From: Treponema sp.
GTDB taxonomy: Bacteria > Spirochaetota > Spirochaetia > Treponematales > Treponemataceae
Length of the DNA stretch: 64,000 nucleotides
Assembly (NCBI GenBank): GCA_024693715.1
Contig: JAILKS010000042.1
Location: 1 to 64,000, forward strand
Reading direction: 5' to 3'
Part shown: one piece after another, positions 18,867-28,274 of the stretch
How positions within the stretch are numbered: position 1 is the stretch's first letter
How the letters are laid out: each line of letters begins with the position of its first letter
Translations under genes and position numbers: made by a program
Notes under the pieces: generated by a model
What the model was told of the DNA's origin: nothing
The model's input: only the letters and a program-made list of their open reading frames with translations
Databases searched by the model: none

Positions 18867-20210
18867 ATGGTTATTTTAACTTTGAACTGCGGTTCATCAT
18901 CTGCAAAATATCAGGTTTATGACTGGGATAATAAAGAAGTAATGGCAAACGGTGTTGTAGAAAGAATCGGAATTGAAGGTTCCTGCATCACTCACAAGGC
19001 AAAGGGAAACAAAACTGAAATTGAAAGTCCTTGTCCGACTCACAAAGAAGCAATAGAATTAATCATTAAAGAAATCACTGATCCGGAAGTTGGTGTAATT
19101 AAATCAATGGACGAAATCGGCGCTGTTGGTCACCGCGTACTTCATGGTGGAGAAAAGTTTACAAAATCTGTTCTCATCACACCGGAAGTTTTGGACGGTT
19201 TCCGAGAGGTAGTAGATCTTGGTCCTCTTCACATGCCGGCAAACATCATGGGTATTGAAGCAGCACAGAAGGTAATGCCAAATATTCCTCATTCAGCAAT
19301 CATGGATACAGCATGGCACCAGACAATGCCTGAAGAAACCTTCCAGTATGCAATCCCACGTGAATGGTACGAAAAATATGCAGCACGCCGCTACGGTTTC
19401 CACGGAACAAGCTTCCTTTATACTGCAAAACGTGCAGCTGTTCTTCTTGGAAAAGATCCTAAAGACTGCAACCTTATCATCTGTCACATCGGTAACGGTT
19501 CATCTATGTGTGCTGTTAAAAACGGTGTCTGCTACGATACAACAATGGGTATTACTCCGCTCGAAGGTCTTGTAATGGGTACACGCTCCGGCGACCTTGA
19601 CCCTGCCCTTCCTTTCTACATCATGAGAAAAACAGGTATGAGCGCAGACGAAATGGACAAAGCATTGAACAAAAAGTGCGGATGTCTTGGAATTACCGGT
19701 AAATATTCAGACCGCCGTGATATCGAAATTGATGCTGCAAAGGGCGACAAGCTCTGTCAGCTTTCTATTGAAATGGAAGCATTGCGCATTAAAAAATACA
19801 TCGGTGCATTCATGGCAGAACTCGGTCGTGTAGATGCAATCGTTTGGACAGCTGGTGTTGGTGAACGAGGTCCAATCACTCGTATGAAGGCTTGTTCTGG
19901 TCTTGAAAACTACGGAATTAAAATTGATGCACAGAGAAACGAATGGAGCTTTACAGGAAACGCAGAAACATACATCCACGCAGACGATTCTAAAACAAAG
20001 ATTTTTGTAATTCCTACAGACGAAGAGCTTGTTATGACAGAAGACGCATATGCTTTGATGAAGGGCACATACGATGTTCATACAAACTTCAAGTATTCAT
20101 TCCAGGATAAAAATTACGTAAACAAGGCACGCGAAGAAGGACTTAAAGCAGACTTGGTAAAACGTCCTAATATAGCAAAAATCCTTGCACGTGACATTAT
20201 CGGAAAATAA
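18867..20210 (+). CDS. ackA: Acetate kinase
   Basis: [69 protein letters not shown]; strong RBS AAGGAG. Confidence 0.97.
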   Translation: MVILTLNCGSSSAKYQVYDWDNKEVMANGVVERIGIEGSCITHKAKGNKTEIESPCPTHKEAIELIIKEITDPEVGVIKSMDEIGAVGHRVLHGGEKFTKSVLITPEVLDGFREVVDLGPLHMPANIMGIEAAQKVMPNIPHSAIMDTAWHQTMPEETFQYAIPREWYEKYAARRYGFHGTSFLYTAKRAAVLLGKDPKDCNLIICHIGNGSSMCAVKNGVCYDTTMGITPLEGLVMGTRSGDLDPALPFYIMRKTGMSADEMDKALNKKCGCLGITGKYSDRRDIEIDAAKGDKLCQLSIEMEALRIKKYIGAFMAELGRVDAIVWTAGVGERGPITRMKACSGLENYGIKIDAQRNEWSFTGNAETYIHADDSKTKIFVIPTDEELVMTEDAYALMKGTYDVHTNFKYSFQDKNYVNKAREEGLKADLVKRPNIAKILARDIIGK

Positions 20211-20236
20211 AAAAACGGCTGGTCATAAAGCTGCTT

Positions 20237-20836
20237 TTATCGTAGCAAACAACCATTGTGAACATCATCGCAGACTTTTTGACCGGCAAGAATCCTTACT
20301 AATTCCATTGCAAACTGTTCGCTTGCTCCAGGTCCACGTGAAGTAACAAGATTACCGTCAGTAATAAATACTTTATCTGAATAGCCGGAAATATATTCAG
20401 CTCGTGCTTCTGTCTGCATCGAAGGATAACATGTCCATTTTTTTCCATTAAGTATATTTGTTTTTCCAAGAACAACAGCCGGACTTGCACAGATAGCGGC
20501 AACAAGTTTTTTCTGTTCAAAAACTTTTTCTAAATGAGAAAGGAGCTTTTCTGTCGCACCAAGATTCTGAGCACCTCTTCCACCACCGGGGCATACAACG
20601 CAGTCAGGAATATTATTGCCATATTGTTCAAGATATTCTTCAAAAGGAATGTCCGTAACAATCGGGACATTATGCGAACTTGTAATAACTCTTTTATCCT
20701 GATATTTTACCGGACTGTTACAGCCTGTCGGAATGCCGACAGTAATAACATCAATTCCGGCACGTCTCAAATAATCTACCGGGCTCAATGCTTCAATATC
20801 TTCAAATCCATCTGCAAAAAAAACAGCTGCTTTCAT
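20237..20836 (-). CDS. DJ-1/PfpI family protein
   Basis: AAVFFADGFEDIEALSPVDYLRRAG, CPGGGRGAQNL, VAAICASPAVVLG (nucleophile elbow Cys). Confidence 0.9.
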   Translation of the reverse strand: MKAAVFFADGFEDIEALSPVDYLRRAGIDVITVGIPTGCNSPVKYQDKRVITSSHNVPIVTDIPFEEYLEQYGNNIPDCVVCPGGGRGAQNLGATEKLLSHLEKVFEQKKLVAAICASPAVVLGKTNILNGKKWTCYPSMQTEARAEYISGYSDKVFITDGNLVTSRGPGASEQFAMELVRILAGQKVCDDVHNGCLLR

Positions 20837-20858
20837 TTTTCCTCCATGTTTTTTTATT

Positions 20859-21773
20859 TTACCACATTTCCGTTGATTTTACACTGAATTTTTCAGAAGT
20901 CAGTTCCTTAGAATGAAGGTACAAGCGTTTTGCAGGACTGCCCCCGTAAAGCTCATCTCCAAGAACAGGATAACCGGCTTCACTTAAATGCACACGTATC
21001 TGATGGGTTCGCCCGGTAAACAACGTACATTCAATTAACAGACATTTTCTTCCTTCAATTTCCATCTTTTGCATAACTTCGAAGTCAGTTTTTGAATAAA
21101 CACCACCCTTTTCTTCAGGCAATTCGCCCCACCTGCCTTTCTGTGATTTTGAAGTTATACGTCCCATGTATTTTTCGACGGTAAACTTTTTTCCAGGCTT
21201 GAGCAAATAATTATCTTCAACAACAGCAGCATATTTTTTTATAAAATCATGCTTTTGAAACATCTGTGAAATCTCTTTATTGACATTCCTGTTTTTTGTA
21301 AAAAGGATGACTCCGGAAGTTTCTCTATCAAGACGATGCATGATTCCAACATACGGTTTATTTCGTAATTCTGGATTTTTTTTCCACAAATAACGAACAA
21401 CTGCATCATGAAGGTTGTCCCTGTTGTTTACTATCGTCTGTTCTACAGGGAAAAAAGGAGGTTTGTCGATAAAAATCAAATCATCATTTTCAAATAAAAC
21501 AGATTTTTCAGTTACCTCAAATTTAATATCATCAGGCTGCTTCTCATAAAGCAGTTTTTCTTCATCAATTTTTACTGTAACTGTCGAATTTTCAAAAAGA
21601 ATAAAACCGGGTCTTATAATCTCTTTGCCATTAACACTCACACAATGAGAAATAATCAGACGCCTGATTTTTGAGTTGGAAATTTGTTTGTATCCCGCTT
21701 TTAAAGGAAGTTCCTTCTGCAAAAATTCATTGAGACTTATTTTATTTTCAGATTTCAATTTAATTATTTTCAA
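20859..21773 (-). CDS. RluA-family RNA pseudouridine synthase
   Basis: IMHRLDRETSGVILFTKN and FTGRTHQIRVHLSEAGYPVLGDELYGG. Confidence 0.92.
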   Translation of the reverse strand: MKIIKLKSENKISLNEFLQKELPLKAGYKQISNSKIRRLIISHCVSVNGKEIIRPGFILFENSTVTVKIDEEKLLYEKQPDDIKFEVTEKSVLFENDDLIFIDKPPFFPVEQTIVNNRDNLHDAVVRYLWKKNPELRNKPYVGIMHRLDRETSGVILFTKNRNVNKEISQMFQKHDFIKKYAAVVEDNYLLKPGKKFTVEKYMGRITSKSQKGRWGELPEEKGGVYSKTDFEVMQKMEIEGRKCLLIECTLFTGRTHQIRVHLSEAGYPVLGDELYGGSPAKRLYLHSKELTSEKFSVKSTEMW

Positions 21774-21775
21774 AA

Positions 21776-22759
21776 CTAATTCTCTATTGAATAATCAGGA
21801 CCATCTTCTGATGCAAAAATTTTAACATTACATTCTTCCATGCAAACATTTTCTGCAAAGGATTCAATATCAAGTGCTTCTTCACTAAAAAGATCATCAG
21901 GATTATAAGAAGTATGAACGGTGCTTTCAATATTTTCACCAGTAAGACGAGACATAGCGCCATTAAGCTTGACGATATCTTTAACTATCGGAATAAGATT
22001 ATGCCTGTTTTTTTCTTCATATTTTTCTTCAAGAAACAAAAGCTGCATTTTTTCGAGCGACTGATGATTTTCTTTTTCAGGAACAAATCCACTTTTAAAA
22101 TCACAATTATTGCAGCGCTGCCATTCAGCCATATCTGCAAAAAATTTTGAAGGATAAATCCTCAAGGGCTTCAAAACAGATAAAAACCACGGAACAGCCC
22201 TTCCCTCTGAATAAAAGGTCCTGCAGGCAAAAGCTACATCTCTTGCATACCGCAAATCCTTTGCCGAGAAAAAACCTGTTACTTTCGGTTCATATTCATC
22301 ACAAGTTTGTTCTGTCTGTAAAAAATTAATATGATTAGGATACTGCTGAACAGCAAAATCAAGACGGTCAAAAAAAAGCTTCAAAGAATCACCTGACTGA
22401 ACAGAAAATAATAAATCAAAACCAAAAACAAGTCCAAAATCATTTAAAAGACGTGCCTTTGAAGAATAGAACTTTTTATCGAACAAGAGCCTGCCGCCTT
22501 TTTCTTCACAATCAAGAGATATGTCGAACGAACAGAAAATCTGAGTTGCACTGGCCGCCAGTTCTTTATCGACTGTTGAAGCATTAACGGAAAATGAAAC
22601 AAAAAGTTCAGGTGCCTTATTTGCGACAAGATTAATTATCTGGATGATTTTTTTCTTATCCAGATTTTTATCCGAAATATAGATTTGAGTAACTTTCTTT
22701 TGTAAAAGTTCAGGAAGCTGTGATTCAAAATCCTGAACACTAAATTTAATTTTTTCCAT
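21776..22759 (-). CDS. Hypothetical protein; possible degenerate radical-SAM-like barrel
   Basis: LVFGFDLLFSVQSGDSLKLFFDRLDFAVQQYPNHINFLQTE resembles the later part of radical SAM barrels; no CxxxCxxC in the protein. Confidence 0.5.
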   Translation of the reverse strand: MEKIKFSVQDFESQLPELLQKKVTQIYISDKNLDKKKIIQIINLVANKAPELFVSFSVNASTVDKELAASATQIFCSFDISLDCEEKGGRLLFDKKFYSSKARLLNDFGLVFGFDLLFSVQSGDSLKLFFDRLDFAVQQYPNHINFLQTEQTCDEYEPKVTGFFSAKDLRYARDVAFACRTFYSEGRAVPWFLSVLKPLRIYPSKFFADMAEWQRCNNCDFKSGFVPEKENHQSLEKMQLLFLEEKYEEKNRHNLIPIVKDIVKLNGAMSRLTGENIESTVHTSYNPDDLFSEEALDIESFAENVCMEECNVKIFASEDGPDYSIEN

Positions 22760-22771
22760 TAAATTTCCATA

Positions 22772-22807
22772 AAAAATGGAGAATCAAGCTTTCTTAATTC
22801 TCCATTC
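22772..22807 (-). terminator. Rho-independent terminator downstream of asnA
   Basis: 10-bp perfect stem AATGGAGAAT (22776-22785)/ATTCTCCATT (22798-22807), minus-strand T-run at 22777-22772. Confidence 0.8.
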
Positions 22808-22813
22808 CTTTGT

Positions 22814-23842
22814 TTATAAAAGAACAATGCCTCGTTTAGCACAATCCTTTTTTATCTCATCGGTCCAAACACTGACCTGTGTTTCACCGATATGAGCCTT
22901 TCTTAAAAGGAACATACATAAACGCGACTGACCAATTCCACCGCCTAAAGTCTGTGTAAGATTTCCCGCAAGAAGACGCTTATGAAAATCAAGCTTTTCA
23001 CGTTCAATCATATTTCTTTCTTCAAGCTGTGCTTTAAGACTTTCAGGACTTACTCTTACACCCATTGATGAAAGTTCAAACGCGCTGTTTAAAACCTCAT
23101 TCCATACAAGAATGTCACCGTTTAATCCTCTATGGCCATCACCGCTTTCTGTAATCCAGTCATCATAATCAGGAGCACGACCATCGTGAATTGTTCCATC
23201 ATCCAGCTTTCCGCCGATTCCTGTAATAAAAACAGCACCGTATTCCTTTGCAACCTTGTTTTCCCTTTCCTTTGGTGTAAGCTTAGGATATTTTCTCTGC
23301 AAATCATCTGCATAAAGAATCTTTATTTCATCAGGAAGAACAGGCTTTATTTTAGGATAACGGTCATAAATGAAGAACTCAGTTCGCTTTATGCAGCGGT
23401 AAACTTTTTTTACAATTTCATGCAGGAAGAAAACAGTTCTGTCTTTAGGATCAATAGCCATTTCCCAATCCCACTGATCTACATAAATTGAATGAATCGG
23501 ATCAAGCTCTTCATCAGGACGAAGCGCATTCATATCTGTATAAATACCAAAGCCTCTTTCCAATCCAAGCTCAGTAACTTTTACTCTTTTCCATTTTGCA
23601 AGAGACTGTACGATTTCCATTTTTGATTCATTTAATGCTTTTACAGGAAAACTGACCGGTCGTTCAACTCCATTCAAATCATCATTGATACCGGTTCCGC
23701 TTCCTACAAAAATAGGAGCAGTAACTCTTGTTAAATTAAGCTCTGTACTTAAAGCAAGCTGAAAAAAATCTTTAATTGCCACAATGGCATGTTCTGTTTC
23801 TTTTGTACCTAAAATTGATTTATATTTCACGGGTAATTTCAT
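22814..23842 (-). CDS. asnA: Aspartate-ammonia ligase
   Basis: LNLTRVTAPIFVGSGTGINDDLNGVERPVSFPVK, LRPDEELDPIHSIYVDQWDWE, LGGGIGQSRLCMFLLRKAHIGE. Confidence 0.96.
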   Translation of the reverse strand: MKLPVKYKSILGTKETEHAIVAIKDFFQLALSTELNLTRVTAPIFVGSGTGINDDLNGVERPVSFPVKALNESKMEIVQSLAKWKRVKVTELGLERGFGIYTDMNALRPDEELDPIHSIYVDQWDWEMAIDPKDRTVFFLHEIVKKVYRCIKRTEFFIYDRYPKIKPVLPDEIKILYADDLQRKYPKLTPKERENKVAKEYGAVFITGIGGKLDDGTIHDGRAPDYDDWITESGDGHRGLNGDILVWNEVLNSAFELSSMGVRVSPESLKAQLEERNMIEREKLDFHKRLLAGNLTQTLGGGIGQSRLCMFLLRKAHIGETQVSVWTDEIKKDCAKRGIVLL

Positions 23843-23847
23843 AATAT

Positions 23848-24378
23848 CTACTCACTGTCATAATTTATTAATGTCGTAACACGGCATGGGCTTAGAATTT
23901 TTTCATAATTCAAGAACGGAAGACCGACAACACCAAAGAAGTCAGTAACTTCCGCGCCCCCCTGCTCAATTAAATTTTTTGCGGCAGCAAGTGTACCACC
24001 AGTAGCTATCAAATCATCTGCAACCAGAAATTTCTGTCCCGGCTTTACATCAGATTTATGAACTTCTACAGTAGCAGTTCCATATTCAAGTGAATAACTG
24101 CATTCGTAAGTTTCTCCAGGAAGCTTTCCTTTTTTTCTGATTAATACAAGAGGAATGCCCAGCTTTTCAGCCAGTGGAGCCGCAAAAATAAAACCACGCG
24201 ATTCAACACCGGCAACTGCATCAATCTGTTTATCCTTGTAAATATCTACCATTTTATCAATACAGATTTTAAAAGCTTCAGGATTTACAAGAATACCGGT
24301 AATATCATAAAAGAGAATTCCAGGCTTTGGAAAATCTGGAACACGGCGAATAGCCTTATCAAGCAACTCTAATTCCAT
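23848..24378 (-). CDS. apt: Adenine phosphoribosyltransferase
   Basis: RRVPDFPKPGILFYDITGIL, AGVESRGFIFAAPLAEKL, FLVADDLIATGGTLAA. Confidence 0.96.
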   Translation of the reverse strand: MELELLDKAIRRVPDFPKPGILFYDITGILVNPEAFKICIDKMVDIYKDKQIDAVAGVESRGFIFAAPLAEKLGIPLVLIRKKGKLPGETYECSYSLEYGTATVEVHKSDVKPGQKFLVADDLIATGGTLAAAKNLIEQGGAEVTDFFGVVGLPFLNYEKILSPCRVTTLINYDSE

Positions 24379-24433
24379 AATAAAAAAATTCCTATCAGCG
24401 ATATAATAATACTATGCAGAAATTAGGGCAATA

Positions 24434-26266
24434 CTAATTCGAACTGTTTCTGGAAAGAAAATATATAGAAGAAACAACTAAAGCCGCAATATAAACTCCA
24501 ATTCCAACAAACAGACTGCCCATGCCGCCTACAAGTGCAATGAGGACGTAATTAAACAGTTTGAACATCCACACATAAAACTGATAAAGGAACATCTGTG
24601 TTATGATGAAGAACGGAAATGCAAGGAACCAGCTGAATTTAAAATATCCGCTGTCGCTAATCCTGTTATTCCATGCAAAGGATGCAAGAAGAATTAAAAT
24701 CATAAGGATAAACAACGGATAAAGAAGCCTGTTGAGCATGGCCTGTCCGAAAATCTCCTGAGAATAACCGAAGCGTTTTGCTTTTGAAGAGATTTTTACA
24801 AGTTCAAGAATAGATGAACTTTTAATGTCATCTCCTGAGTTTTCTACAAGGATGAAATCAGAAAAATCCATAGGGAAAATAATATAATCTTTATCTTCGC
24901 CATTCTGACCTTTTGCATATGTATATTCAGGTGAATAAACTACGTCAGGATCTTCACGACCAACAGATTTTAAAAGGATATACGGGACACATTCAATTTT
25001 ATCATCAATTTCCAGAAGATCTTTTGTTTCCTTTGGAAGCGATTCTACAAAAACAGGAATTACCTTGGCATAAGCAACATGCATTGCCTTTACCCACTCT
25101 CCGCTGCCGGTGAAAGTAAGGATTGTTAAATCACGAAGATACTGAACATTACTTCCGGAATCCTGAACTTCTGTCATTCCTTTAAAATATACGATATTCT
25201 TATTGCCCATTTTTCTCTGATGAACAAAATAAACGTCATTTGCTTTTTCAAAACTCTTTAGCTCGAAAGTTTCATCTACAAAGAAATATTTTTCTTCAAC
25301 TCTTTTTTGTGCAACATCGTAATAAAAATTTACATCACTGTCTTTTTTACCCTGAGATGTTTCCATTAAATTCTTAAAAAGATAATATGCCTGTAAATCA
25401 TCACCCTGAGCAAGTGCAATATAACCTTTGTATTTTTCATCAAACAGCATCTGTTCTTCTGTCTTTGATTTTTTGTGAACCTCTGTAAGATTATTCCATG
25501 CGTTTACAGAAATATCCCTTAAGCTTTCATAATTAGGATCTTTTTTAGCATTAATCTTAAGTCCAAGTTCAGCATAATAATGCGCATCAAACCATTGTTC
25601 ACTATCATAAGCTTTTTTTGCCTTCTGATAATATTCGTAAGATTGTGATAATTCCTCTGCATCAAATGGTTTTTCAATTTTTTTATCTTCGACCGGTTCT
25701 GAAGTTTTAGGATTAAAACGCAAATCCTTTGAACTTTCTCTGCTGACTTCGATGCTGGCTTTATTTTTGAGTTCATTTGCTTCCTGTGATTTTGGATCCA
25801 GTTCCAGGGCAGCCTGTGCATATTTTACAGCACGCTGGAAATATTTTTTGTTATAAAATTCATTTCCAACCTTGATATATTCATTTACGATTTTTGGTCT
25901 ATTTAAAATCTGATTTTTCTTTGATTCTGCTATTATTCCTAACGATTCATTTCCAAGAGTAATGAAAAATGTACAGATGATGGAAACAATCATTACTGAT
26001 TTATATCGCTTCACCATTGCTGATGAAAAACGCATGAAGCTTCCTTCAGAGCTTGAACCGAACTGAACGGAAAATCCGACTATAAAGGCTGTAAGCATCA
26101 TCCCTGGGAAAAATATGAGGATATATTTTACAGCACTGCATAATTTATATAAAAATTGTGAAGATTTATAAATCTGAGGAGGAACAGGAATACAAAGTGC
26201 CGTTATAAAACATGCAATTATTCCTATTACGAAAAATGCAATTAAAATTGATATAACCTTTTTCAT
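24434..26266 (-). CDS. TPR-containing integral membrane protein, hypothetical
   Basis: N- and C-terminal TM segments flanking TPR-like repeats (VGNEFYNKKYFQRAVKYAQAALELDPKSQEA). Confidence 0.7.
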   Translation of the reverse strand: MKKVISILIAFFVIGIIACFITALCIPVPPQIYKSSQFLYKLCSAVKYILIFFPGMMLTAFIVGFSVQFGSSSEGSFMRFSSAMVKRYKSVMIVSIICTFFITLGNESLGIIAESKKNQILNRPKIVNEYIKVGNEFYNKKYFQRAVKYAQAALELDPKSQEANELKNKASIEVSRESSKDLRFNPKTSEPVEDKKIEKPFDAEELSQSYEYYQKAKKAYDSEQWFDAHYYAELGLKINAKKDPNYESLRDISVNAWNNLTEVHKKSKTEEQMLFDEKYKGYIALAQGDDLQAYYLFKNLMETSQGKKDSDVNFYYDVAQKRVEEKYFFVDETFELKSFEKANDVYFVHQRKMGNKNIVYFKGMTEVQDSGSNVQYLRDLTILTFTGSGEWVKAMHVAYAKVIPVFVESLPKETKDLLEIDDKIECVPYILLKSVGREDPDVVYSPEYTYAKGQNGEDKDYIIFPMDFSDFILVENSGDDIKSSSILELVKISSKAKRFGYSQEIFGQAMLNRLLYPLFILMILILLASFAWNNRISDSGYFKFSWFLAFPFFIITQMFLYQFYVWMFKLFNYVLIALVGGMGSLFVGIGVYIAALVVSSIYFLSRNSSN

Positions 26267-27225
26267 TATTCATCCCTCTTATAACTTACAAAGAATTTAA
26301 TTATACCGGTAACAATAAATATTAAGCTGAACAAAAGATTAAGACAAACAACAGGCACATCATCAAAATAGTTCTGAAGCGGTACAAAGAGTTTAAAACC
26401 TTCAAGCTTTGTTCTGAATTCCAGAAGTTTTGGTAATGAATAAAAAGTATTTATACCGATTGCCATAATTACAGAAAAGCATACAGCCCAGGCATTTAAA
26501 AGACGCCATTTGAAAAAGTTCGAAATTCCGTAAATTGAACAGATTAAAAGTGCAAGAGACAGGAATCCGAACCAGAATGTTTTACCCTTTTGTAAAGCCG
26601 ATGAAGCCTTTAATATCAACGGTCTGAAGCTGATAAACGATATTCCGCCATCTTCATAAAATGCTTTTTTGATTATTACATCATTGTAAGGCTTTGCCGC
26701 ATTAACAAGAAGTTCATCATCGCCCTTCTGAAGCTGTTTAACTTTAAGTCCACCGTCATCCTCTGTATCAATAAAAATGCCAGGCAATTTTTTTTCGACA
26801 GCAGAATCAAAATCATCTGTAAAATAAAAAATCCTATTTTCTGCTTTTCTGAAAAGACCGCCTGACAAGGTTTTAGTTTCTGTAAGTACAGGCGAAAAAG
26901 CATTGATTTTTGAACCGTATTTTAATGCAGCCGGAAAAAGAAAAATCCATGTAACTGCACAAAGAAGAAGATATGTTAATAATTGTAAAAATCCACCTTT
27001 ATGTCTTATTCTTGAATATGCCAGGAACGGACAAATCAAAAATATACTTATAATGCTCATATAAAAGAAGGATTTAGACATTATCTGCTTTGAAAATAAA
27101 ACAATCTCTTTCCCGTCAACATAATTCAGGACACTCAGATAAAGAGAATAAAAAAGTGTTCCGCAGAGTAAAAGAACGAATAAAGTTGCGAAATAAAAAA
27201 CAATCAATTTTAAGGCTTTTTTCAT
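26266..27225 (-). CDS. Integral membrane protein, hypothetical; coupled to 24434-26266
   Basis: Multiple hydrophobic segments; RBS AGAGGA; 1-bp overlap with next gene. Confidence 0.7.
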   Translation of the reverse strand: MKKALKLIVFYFATLFVLLLCGTLFYSLYLSVLNYVDGKEIVLFSKQIMSKSFFYMSIISIFLICPFLAYSRIRHKGGFLQLLTYLLLCAVTWIFLFPAALKYGSKINAFSPVLTETKTLSGGLFRKAENRIFYFTDDFDSAVEKKLPGIFIDTEDDGGLKVKQLQKGDDELLVNAAKPYNDVIIKKAFYEDGGISFISFRPLILKASSALQKGKTFWFGFLSLALLICSIYGISNFFKWRLLNAWAVCFSVIMAIGINTFYSLPKLLEFRTKLEGFKLFVPLQNYFDDVPVVCLNLLFSLIFIVTGIIKFFVSYKRDE

Positions 27226-27400
27226 AATAATCCTCTATCTATTATCGACTAAAAACGCAAATAAATTGAACATTACTAAAAAAAAATATAAATTGAATAA
27301 AAATAATGCGTAATCATTTGCAAAAACATTATAATTATAGTATCATATATACACATATTTGTTGAATTTGCATTTTTTGAAAAACAGCGGAGATTAAAAA

Positions 27401-27952
27401 ATGGATAATAATAACGCATTAGTGCCAGGTTTCGATTCAGAAAAAGATGACAGTCTGACAATCAATCTCAGAAAAGCAGAAAACGTTAAAAACGGTCTCT
27501 TTATTTATTTAAGCGGATACATTGATACATACAATTCCAGTTATTTTCAGAAGAAGGTTTCACAGATAATTGAAACAGGTTTCATTAATTTAATATTCAA
27601 CTGCTCCTCTTTAAACTACGTTTCCTCTACTGGTATTGGATCGTTCACAGTTTTCCTTAAAATGGTAAAACCAAAGGGCGGTGACATTGTTCTTCTTGAA
27701 ATACAACCAAAGGTATACGAAGTATTCCAGTTACTTGGATTTTCACAATTCTTCAATATTAAAAGTTCTGCCGATGAAGCTATTTCTTTCTTTTCTGAAG
27801 GAACTGTTGCAGCTTCTTCTATTTTCCCGCTTGTTATTTCATGTCCTGTATGCTCAAAAAAATTGAGAGCTATGCGTTCAGGAAGATTCCGATGTTCAGG
27901 ATGCAAATCTATTCTTGCAATTAACGAAAACGGTGAGGTTTCACTCGGTTAA
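27401..27952 (+). CDS. STAS-domain protein (anti-sigma-factor-antagonist-like) with C-terminal zinc ribbon
   Basis: GLFIYLSGYIDTYNSSYFQKKVSQII...FNCSSLNYVSSTGIGSF (STAS); CPVCSKKLRAMRSGRFRCSGC (two CxxC). Confidence 0.8.
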   Translation: MDNNNALVPGFDSEKDDSLTINLRKAENVKNGLFIYLSGYIDTYNSSYFQKKVSQIIETGFINLIFNCSSLNYVSSTGIGSFTVFLKMVKPKGGDIVLLEIQPKVYEVFQLLGFSQFFNIKSSADEAISFFSEGTVAASSIFPLVISCPVCSKKLRAMRSGRFRCSGCKSILAINENGEVSLG

Positions 27953-27956
27953 TAAT

Positions 27957-28233
27957 TGCGGATAACTTGTGGATAACTTAAAAAAACAGTATTTTTTTAA
28001 AACTTTTTTCAAAAAAATACTTGACATAGTTTTACAATAAATAGGTGAAAAACAATTGATTTTTCACCTATTTTTTTATATTACAAGGAATTACACGATT
28101 CTCTATAATAATTACAAATTTATACTAAAAGTAGAATTCTAGTTTTTCATATAAAAACACCTCATTTTTGACTAAAAAAATGTGGATAACTTGTGGATAT
28201 TCTGTGAATTAATGTGGAAATATATGTGTATAA
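27957..28233. promoter_or_regulatory. Cluster of DnaA-box-like 9-mers (candidate oriC or DnaA titration/regulatory site)
   Basis: TGCGGATAA 27957, TGTGGATAA 27968, TGTGGATAA 28181, TGTGGATAT 28192, TGTGAATTA 28203, TGTGGAAAT 28213, TGTGTATAA 28225; all same orientation, 10-12 bp apart within each group. Confidence 0.65.
28039..28080. terminator. Low-GC hairpin followed by T-run, probable terminator of the STAS gene
   Basis: 14-bp perfect stem AAATAGGTGAAAAA (28039-28052)/TTTTTCACCTATTT (28060-28073), loop CAATTGA, then T-rich tract. Confidence 0.65.
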
Positions 28234-28239
28234 GTGAAT

Positions 28240-28268
28240 TTGTCTTTTTTTCTGATTTTCATTATAAT
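28240..28268 (+). promoter_or_regulatory. Predicted promoter TTGTCT-17-TATAAT, 6 nt before ATG 28275
   Basis: TTGTCT 28240-28245, TATAAT 28263-28268, ATG 28275, no Shine-Dalgarno. Confidence 0.55.
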
Positions 28269-28274
28269 TAAGAT

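Noticed and set aside
28021-28038. TTGACA (28021-28026) and TACAAT (28033-28038) as a promoter
   Set aside because: Spacing of 6 bp is not compatible with a -35/-10 pair.
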